A DNA stretch of 64,000 bases from Iris pallida (taxonomy: Eukaryota; Streptophyta; Magnoliopsida; Asparagales; Iridaceae): positions 5,142,910 through 5,206,909 of the forward strand of contig JANAVB010010791.1 of the NCBI GenBank assembly GCA_029216955.1, given 5' to 3'. The notes under the pieces were generated by a model, which worked only from the letters and a program-made list of their open reading frames with translations, did no database searches and was not told the DNA's origin. Each line of letters opens with the position of its first letter. Positions within the stretch are counted from its first letter, which is position 1. The translations under genes were made by a program, and so were the position numbers. Shown one piece after another: positions 56,235 to 64,000 of the stretch.

Positions 56235-58620
56235 TGTAACCACCACTTTTCTAAAATGGGGGTAATTTTGAACTTTTGTAAAATTGGTCATTTAATAATA
56301 GGATTTAAATCATGTTAGTAATTTTTGATGAGTTTTAATTAATTTAATACTATTTAAATTGGTTCATTGTGATTTTGGTGTTTTGATAGTGTAACCCTAG
56401 AACTGCTTAGCCTAGAGACTAACCATGACCATGGGAACCTAACCATGTGATTAGATCGACTAATTACCTATTTTTCTCTTCTATTCTAGATCTGGGAACC
56501 TAAAAGTGGTGAAAGCGGGGTTCGGTACCGGATGGGTTGTAACTGCTGGATCTGTCCCTTGTTAACGAGTGAAGGAAGGCGAGCGGTACAAGCGGGAGAA
56601 AGAAGAAAAACCTGTCTACCGCATTTATAGAACCCAGCTGCAGAAGTAGTAGGAGAATGGTTATGGTGGTTCCCCAGCTGCTGCTCCTACTCCTTTGGCT
56701 GGTGCCAAATCAGGTGACTTTGAAGTTGAAACTTGCCCAGTTTACGCGCTGCGAACGCGGTTTGGTTGCCTTCGCTCAGAAGTATGGTGTCACCCGAAAG
56801 GCGACACTATTTCGACTGGAAGGGGCTTCCTACCGTGTCACAGGCGCCTGCTTGTCTAGGCTCACCGACACCAGGTAACGACTGCCTATGATCGGTGCTT
56901 TGCTGACTGCTGCTTTTCAAACCGCTGCTGATGCTTCCTACCGCTTTCCACCTCACCTCCCTCCGGTCGCCTGGGGGGATGTCCTAATCTTTTTGCAGCC
57001 GCAAGGTTTCGGTAAGAAGGTGCTGTCCTCAATAACATTTTTAAGAAAAGGGCGTCAGCTAAATTCTATTCTTTTTGTCTCTGGTAATGCAATGTTCGGG
57101 ACCATGGAAATGGACTGACTACCGGAGATATTCATGTTACTTCGTCTGCACTTGTTTGTATACGAATGCGTGAGTTATACCGAGTACTCAGTAAATTATG
57201 CTAAGGATATTTTGGTCATTTGGTGACTTTTGAATTAATTAGGACTTTGATTAGTTGGTAAGGGTTAAGTGATTATATTAAGCCTTAACGTAGAATTGCC
57301 CTAACCTAGAGATTAGTCATGAGCCTAGATATTATATTAGAAGCTTCCATCACATGACAAGGTTAAGAATATCTAGATATTTATTTAAGAGTAGGATATT
57401 TATTAAGGTAGATATTTAACTTGGGCCTATAGCTAGAAAGCCTTGAATTAATTAGGTAGAAGCCTCTAATTCACTTAGAAACTAAACCCTAACCCTAGAA
57501 ATAAACCATTGGCTGCCATGAGAAGCCTCTCCCCCTATTAAAAACACATGTTAGTCTCCCTTAGCCTCTTTCCATTGCCCCTTGAAACCCTAATTAGAGT
57601 TCTTCCCCAAATTCACCTCCTTTCACCAAATCAACTCCAAATTGAGCCCAATCAATTGCAACACACTTCCCTACTGTAACAGAGACCATTGGTGGGTAGC
57701 TAGCAAGGATTGGAAGCAAGTTGGCCATTGGAAGTGGAGGATTTGGCTCTCAAGTGCATTTACATTGAGATTCTAACTCTCAATAGGTAATAGCCTTTAA
57801 ACCCATTAAATTTCTGATTTCTTTCCATAGATGCATTCATTTAGGGTCCTCCCAGCTGTTGACCAAGTTTGGTAGGATTTTGTGTCTATTTGATTTGTGT
57901 ATCGGAGGCGTGTCGGAGTATAGTGTAAAGTGTTTGGTGAAATGTCTCAAAGAAATGAATTTATGTAAATTGCAAAACTAATCACATGTGTTTGTAGCCT
58001 ATAATGTATAGATCACTAAACTATTTGACTGAGCACGATTTGGGCATATTTTCGTGTCCAAAATGGATACGGGGACACATCACGAGGGCTGTGGTGCATG
58101 CCCTGCTTCCCGTGTCCATTTTCTCAGTGGACACGACACGTTTTGACATGATATTTTGTGCTCACGTGGGGTACTCACTGACACAACACACACAAAGTTT
58201 GATGGGATTTGGTGCTGTGGTCGAGGAGTTCTCGAGTCCACAGAGGTCTTGCAGACACACGCATGCGCGGATTTGGCTGCTGATACGCACTCGTATCACT
58301 GACACGACACAACTTAGACACAAAACAGGTGCACACACAAGAACCCCTAGACCTAATCTACCCTCTGACACGACACCACGACACGAGGTTGGATACTTTG
58401 TGTCCAATTGCATTCGACATGTGTGCACGACACAGTCTACTGCACATTCTCTAACACTGGGTGTTTTGACACCATTGACATAATTTGGACACACCTAGGA
58501 CACTTGCTCGACACCCCTGACACCCCCTCATGTTCATATACATATACCTTCCCTTTCCCTATATATCTATGTATATATTTATGTATGTATATATGTTTGT
58601 ATGTGGGTCACAGTTTTGGG
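56235..58620 (+). repeat. LTR of the 56-kb gypsy (right edge uncertain)
   Basis: Starts TGTAACCACC directly after a purine tract. It has no second copy in the window, so its end cannot be set; sequence to about 58620 is plausibly LTR. It contains a TTTATAGA TATA-like word near 56627. A segment at 58080-58510 is rich in GACACGACAC-type words. No 5' LTR or gag-pol is present, so this is a truncated element or partial deletion. Confidence 0.5.
56657..56878 (+). other. Short open frame of unknown status inside the LTR
   Basis: 73 codons from ATG 56657, downstream of a TATA-like word. The start is strongly hydrophobic (MVMVVPQLLLLLLWLVPNQV) and resembles a signal peptide; the rest is basic with no known domain. 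The location inside a probable LTR argues for chance or a captured leader. I would not call it a gene. Confidence 0.2.
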
Positions 58621-59314
<694 letters not shown>

Positions 59315-59407
59315 TTTTTTTGGAATAAGGGTAAATTTATTCCTCGCACTAGGCGGTTAAGGTAATACAATACAACATCTCACTACTGCACATGTCCCCC
59401 AGAGAAC

Positions 59408-62400
59408 TCAGGGGGACATAACTGATACATCGAATTCCACGTTATGCAGAATTCCTCTAGCGGGTGTAACCAGGCTCTCAAAGATACGCCTGTTCCGTTC
59501 ACGCCAGATATGCCAAACGGAAGCAGTAAGTCGCACCCAGGCTCGCCTCGTCCACCCCGTCTCTCCACCTCTGTGCCCTCGGATCTAGCTGATGATGCTC
59601 CGAATGTCCCGAGCCATGCCAGCTCCCCTCCCCAACTGCCCACACTGCACAGCCCAAATATACCAAGAGAATGAGCACTCGAAGAATAAATGGCCCATAG
59701 ACTCAGCCTCTCCCGCACACAACACACACATCGTGTCCGGGATATGAACCCCACACCTGATGAGTCTGTCACGGGTCAGGAGTCTCCCCAGCAGCAGTCT
59801 GTACGCACATAACTGCATCTTCCGGGCTATACCTTTAGCCCAAATGAAGTCCCGATCCTCCATCAAGGCGTGCCGAACCCGAACCAGCTCGAAGCAGCTC
59901 CTGAAACTGAACGTACTCGCTCCACCTGGATAAGAAGTCCCTGTCCATATCCACATATCCCGAGGTTGGCTGGTGTCGATAACAATGCGGCGGATCACCT
60001 CACCCAGCTGAGCCGTGAATGGGTAAGCCTCTGGCACCCAAACTCCATCTCTGATGATCCGGCTGCACCTGAGGCCCCTCGTAGCCTCTCTAGAAAACTG
60101 TGAACCCAGGATATCCAGTAAAGACCGACCCGCGACCCAGGGGTCCTGCCACAAGTCCGTCGAAGCCCCATCCCTCATGGACCGGCAGATAACAGACTGA
60201 AGCTTAGGTCTACACTTAAGAATAGTCTTAAATGTGACCGAGAAGTTGTTGTCATGCCTGCACGTCCAGAAGCTCCTCCCCTTAAGGTACCTGCTAGCCA
60301 TCCACTCCGCCCATAAGGAGCCACCCTGGACGAACCTCCACGCCATCTTAATACCTGCAGCCTCCCTGATAGCCCGTAAAGGTCGGAGACCTACTCCTCC
60401 CTCCTCCATCGGCCGGCATAGCTGGTCCCAAGAGATAGCATGCATCCCCCCCCTCTAGAGGAAATCCGCACATAGCATCTCCACCTTCCTGATAGTGGCC
60501 GTCGGAATCTGAATAGACTGGGACCAGAACATAGTAATCCCCGAGATGACCGACCTAATCAGCTCAATCCGCCCGCCAAAAGAGAGTCCAGTTGCTTGCC
60601 AGCCCTCAACTCTCTTTTGTGTGAACTCCACCAAACTGTGGCAATCATGCTCCCTAGCATAGTTCACCGACAGCGGGACCCCCAGATATTTCACAGGGAG
60701 CTCCCCTATCTCCACACCCAGCGCAAACGCCCTTTCCTCCTTCAGGGAGCACCTGGAGCTGAAGTAGACCCGACTCTTCTCTCTATTCAGCTGCAGTCCA
60801 GAGAGACGCCCGAACTCCTCCATGACCTCAGAAAGCGCCCTCATTCCCTGCATCGACGGACGGAGAAGAACCAGGAGATCATCAGCATAGATCAAGTGTG
60901 AAACCACCGGTTGCACAAGCTTGAATAGCGGGGAAATCTTCTTTTCAAGCACCGCCACATCCAACAAACAAGTGAAATACTCCATCACCAGAGTGAACAG
61001 GTACGGAGACAGAGGGTCCCCTTGTCTGAGCCCCCTGGTGCTGCCGAAGAACCCATAGGGTGTACCATGAATAAGGACTGAGAACGTCGGCGTGCAGATA
61101 CACTCCTTCACCATAGCAACCCACCTCATATCAAAGCCCATGGACAGCATGAGCTGGCATAGGAACTCCCTGTTGACCGTGTCGTAGGCTTTCCTAAGAT
61201 CCAGCTTCACGCAGGCCTTCATCCCTCCTGGTTTGCAGAACTCCCTAACCATCTCATGGGCAAGCAAACTATGCTCCGCAATCGATCGGCCTTTAATAAA
61301 GGCCGCCTGGTTCGGGAAAACCAGACCCTGCATAATCCCCTCCATCCTCCGACACATAAGATGTGTAATTATCTTGTACAGATAATTACAGCAAGCAATG
61401 GGCCGAAAGTCGGCCAGAGATGTCGCCCCCTCCTTCTTCGGCACCAGCGTCAGGAAGGTATGATTCAACTCCTTCAGAAGCTTCCCCTCAGTGAAGAACT
61501 CCTGCACTACCTCCAGGACCGGACCCTTCAGAACCTCCCAGTGACGCCGAAAGAAGCCACTAGAGAATCCGTCAGGCCCCGGTGCCTTATTGGGGTCAGC
61601 TCGCATCACAATCTCCTCCACCTCCTCCATACGGAGCGGCTCCAGAAGTCGACTATTGCCCTGATGCGTCACCAACCTCTTAGGGACAAGAGGAGAGAAT
61701 ACACAGGGGTAGTCTGCCTGCTGATATAAGTCGGTGTAGAATCTGACAGCCTCTCTCTGAATCTCAGCGGGGTCTCCAATAAGTCTGCCCTCTCCGTCCA
61801 ACAGCCTAGGAATGCCATTCCGGTGTTGGCGGGACCGGATAACATCATAAAAGAACTTCGTGCAACGATCTCCATCCTTGAGCCAGGAACATTTCGCCCT
61901 CTGAGCCGCAGCGATCTCCTCCTGAAGCCTAAGAGTGTTGACCTCTGCCACAAGGACTTTCTCCCTAGCCGCCAGCTCCCCGCTCAGAATATCCGACGCC
62001 AGCCTCCCCTGGACCTCCCGAAGTTCAGCCTCCTTGTCCGCAAGTGAAGACCGCGGCATCTGCTTCACCCAGGCACGAAAACCTCTCTTCACCTGCTTCA
62101 ACTTATGAACCATCCTGAACTGAGCAGTGCCCGCCCGAGTATTTTGCAGCCCTCTAGTAACCACCTCATCATAACCCGCAGAAAGAAACCACCCATTGTT
62201 GTACCGGAAAGGCCTAGCCTTCCACGTGGGCCTCTCAACTAGACCAACTCGAATAGGCGAGTGATCGCTCGTCCCAGCATCCAGACCTTCCGCCACACTA
62301 TTCGGAAAGAGACGGAACCACTCGCTATTTCCCAGAGCCCTGTCCAGCTGGCACGCAATCCTGTTCTGGCTCTGGACCGCCTTGTTGTGCCAGGTCCAAG

Positions 62401-62944
62401 TATGCCCTGCTCTCTCCAGACCCCTCAACCCCGTCTGAAGAAGACACCGCTGGAAATCATAAAGAATCGGATCCGGAACCGGTCTGCCTCCCACCTTCTC
62501 ATGTCTGTGCAACAAGGCATTGAAGTCTCCCATAAGGAGTAAAGGAAGGTGAAGAAGATCCGCCATCCTGTTCAGACTACTAATATCCTCCCAGAGGGTC
62601 TCCCGTCTCCTCCTGTCGTTGTGCCCGTACACAGCGCCCAGAATGAACGAGAAACCCCCCTTATTAACAAAAGACACGCCAATGAGCTGCTGGGTCTTCA
62701 AAATAGTGGACCCCTCCCAACTGTCCCTATTCCACCTAACCCAGATCCGAGCCATATCACATAGATCGAGGTTATGGGAATGGTCCCAACTGGCAGACGT
62801 CCTGCGATTCAGCACAACCTCCCCCCGAATCTTGGACTCCAACAACACCGCAATGTCACACTTCTCCCTCCTCAGCACACTAGTGAACTCCCTCCAACGC
62901 CCGATAGAGCACCCGCCTCTAATGTTCCAGGCCAGGACCGACAT
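59408..62944 (-). pseudogene. LINE ORF2: endonuclease, reverse transcriptase, zinc tail
   Basis: ATG at 62944-62942 (MSVLAWNIRGG) opens 829 codons. The apurinic-type endonuclease shows N7, E36 (LLESKI), GDFN at 139-142 and SDH at 226-228, which nicks target DNA. The reverse transcriptase runs from about residue 480, with [11 protein letters not shown] and catalytic YADD at 686-689. A TAG at 60455-60457 replaces the Trp expected in CADFLWRG. The same frame continues to a zf-RVT-like CVLCAGEAESMGHLFFEC region. A second TAG near 59582 again replaces Trp before IRGHRGG, and the frame ends TGA at 59410-59408. There is no RNase H. Two point mutations are the only obvious lesions. Confidence 0.92.
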
Positions 62945-62946
62945 TA
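62942..62946 (-). promoter_or_regulatory. TAATG stop/start overlap between LINE ORF1 and ORF2
   Basis: On the minus strand TAA of ORF1 and ATG of ORF2 share one A. Such overlaps permit termination-reinitiation in other retrotransposons and would yield less ORF2 than ORF1 protein. The arrangement is directly visible; the mechanism is inferred. Confidence 0.7.
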
Positions 62947-63999
62947 AGACTTAATGTTAGTACCCCCTAACCCAACATCAGGCAGAACACCCGAGGGAGG
63001 TGCCCCGCCCTTCTCACTAAAATCTCCTCCGGCCGGGGAGCGACCCCCCGAGATGAGTGACCCATCTGTCCCGGTCACCTCCACCTCCAGCGCTCCAGGC
63101 TGCTCCACGTCATCTATGAACTCCCCATCAGGGGGGACAGAGGCCGACCCCCCCATCGAAGAGGGAGCAATGTGCTCCTGGAGCTGACCATACGTCAGGG
63201 CCCACACCGGGTTATTCCCCGTATCGGTGTTCGAACCCCTCAACTGTGGAATGTCCTCCAGCGTCGCTGTCGCTTGCCGCTTCCTACTGTAGACCTGGAT
63301 CTCCTGGGAGGCTGGCACATTCTGACTCCTCCCTAGAGCACTCAAGCTCCGTGTCACCATCTTCCTCTGTCCATCGAAAGGAACCATCACACCCTGCATC
63401 CTCTCCTGTACCGCCAACCCATCCTCCACCCCCATCACGATATCCTCTACCTGCTCTTCTTCCTCCACTCCATCAACCGAGTCCAGCACTGGCTCCCGTG
63501 ACACCTCCTCACGCTGATCCGCCTGCCCTTTTGACTCCCGGCTTCGGGTACACCCATTGGAATCATGACCAAAACACTCACAGCGGGTACACATGGGAGG
63601 AACCCACTCATACTCAACCGACTGTCTCAGAACCGCTCCTCCCACCTCGAACTCCACCTCCCTTGGGAGCTCCATCCCAGCGGTAATCTCAACGAAAACC
63701 CTGGCGTACATAAGCCGCGAGCGGAACGCAGTCGCCTCGTCCGTCTTAATTGGCTTCCCGATCAGACTAGCAAGGCGCATCAGAAGGGGGACGCTCCAGT
63801 ATCTCACCGGGAACTCAGGGAATCTAATCCAAACCGGAATGGCATTAAGAACCTCCTTCTCACACCGGAGGTCTGGAGTCCACTCCCTCAAGATAATCAG
63901 TCTCCCGTCAAACGACCAAGGCCCCCCCTGGACGATCCTGATCATATCCTCCTGAAGCCCAAACTTCACCAGATAGAATCCATTTTCTCTGGAGAAGAT
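62944..63999 (-). CDS. LINE ORF1 (DUF4283 and CCHC protein), 5' partial
   Basis: The frame is open from the right edge (FSRENGFYLVKFGLQEDM) to TAA at 62946-62944. The N-terminal part has the DUF4283-like pattern seen in plant LINE ORF1 (GGPWSFDGRLIILREW, then VWIRFPEFPVRYW). A single CCHC knuckle CTRCECFGHDSNGC has Cys, Cys, His and Cys ligands in regular spacing, about 130 residues into the visible part. The remainder is acidic and Gly/Pro-rich linker. ORF1 proteins bind LINE RNA. The frame shows no stop in 350 codons. Its start is outside the window. The TAA overlaps the ORF2 ATG by one base. Confidence 0.9.
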   Translation of the reverse strand: MFSRENGFYLVKFGLQEDMIRIVQGGPWSFDGRLIILREWTPDLRCEKEVLNAIPVWIRFPEFPVRYWSVPLLMRLASLIGKPIKTDEATAFRSRLMYARVFVEITAGMELPREVEFEVGGAVLRQSVEYEWVPPMCTRCECFGHDSNGCTRSRESKGQADQREEVSREPVLDSVDGVEEEEQVEDIVMGVEDGLAVQERMQGVMVPFDGQRKMVTRSLSALGRSQNVPASQEIQVYSRKRQATATLEDIPQLRGSNTDTGNNPVWALTYGQLQEHIAPSSMGGSASVPPDGEFIDDVEQPGALEVEVTGTDGSLISGGRSPAGGDFSEKGGAPPSGVLPDVGLGGTNIKS

Positions 64000-64000
64000 C

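Larger units (their letters stand above)
59315..64000 (-). mobile_element. L1-type LINE, near full length, 5' end beyond the window
   Basis: Minus-strand non-LTR retrotransposon. The 3' end is an A7 tail (complement of 59315-59321) preceded by GGAATAA-containing sequence that matches the end of the LINE at 32.2 kb. ORF2 and ORF1 are both recognisable, and ORF1 continues past the right edge. There are very few lesions compared with the LTR elements, so it is fairly young. The upstream target duplication cannot be seen. Confidence 0.93.

Noticed and set aside
56657..56878. Small secreted-protein gene
   Set aside because: The hydrophobic start is suggestive, but the frame lies in a probable LTR, has no homology I recognise and no conservation evidence.

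Overview
The window is repeat-rich nuclear DNA of a seed plant. The evidence is plant Ty1/copia and Ty3/gypsy LTR retrotransposons primed by initiator tRNA-Met, a plant L1-type LINE whose ORF1 has a DUF4283-like region and a CCHC knuckle, a Mutator-like MITE, long (AT)n microsatellites, and two spliced exons resembling a plant OSCA/CSC1 (DUF221) membrane channel. I cannot name the species. There is no prokaryotic or organellar gene order, rRNA, tRNA gene or CRISPR array.

Layout. 1-2.2 kb: microsatellites, a G-rich repeat, a CACTA-like terminus and small tandem repeats. 2.25-28.7 kb: a four-level nest. An old gypsy remnant (A) is split in its reverse transcriptase by a copia element (B, 2849-26732, target duplication CATAA). 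B is split just after its RNase H by a chromodomain gypsy (C, 7674-25971, duplication TCCTC). C's 3' LTR is split by a minus-strand element (D, 16620-24369, duplication ACACA) with 3.5-kb LTRs and only 754 bp between them. By eye the LTR pairs look progressively more similar from B to C to D, as the nesting order requires.

29.8-54.5 kb: two minus-strand exons, 54258-54491 and 29854-30003, are both phase 0 with GT/AG borders. They read as the last transmembrane exon and the C-terminal tail exon of an OSCA-like gene. If they belong together, the intron is about 24.25 kb. It holds a 5'-truncated LINE (30512-32208), a copia-derived composite with a head-to-head LTR palindrome (32434-35037), a minus-strand gypsy without RT/integrase (E, 35752-40285) containing a solo LTR (37748-39118), a Mutator-like MITE (40581-40742), and two related copia elements lying tail to head (F 41830-47508, G 47509-52802). 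Earlier exons of the gene were not found.

54.6-59.3 kb: a tandem duplication, then the 3' end and LTR of another gypsy, and a long (AT)n run. 59.3-64 kb: an almost intact LINE on the minus strand (ORF2 with endonuclease, RT and zinc-binding tail; ORF1 running off the right edge) with a TAATG stop/start overlap between the ORFs.

Every retroelement coding region carries stops or frameshifts, and many stops sit where the family has TGG, CAA or CGA, which fits deamination of methylated cytosine in silenced DNA. The only candidate host gene is the OSCA-like one; the most unusual structures are its giant intron, the C/D autonomous and non-autonomous pairing, and the LTR palindrome.
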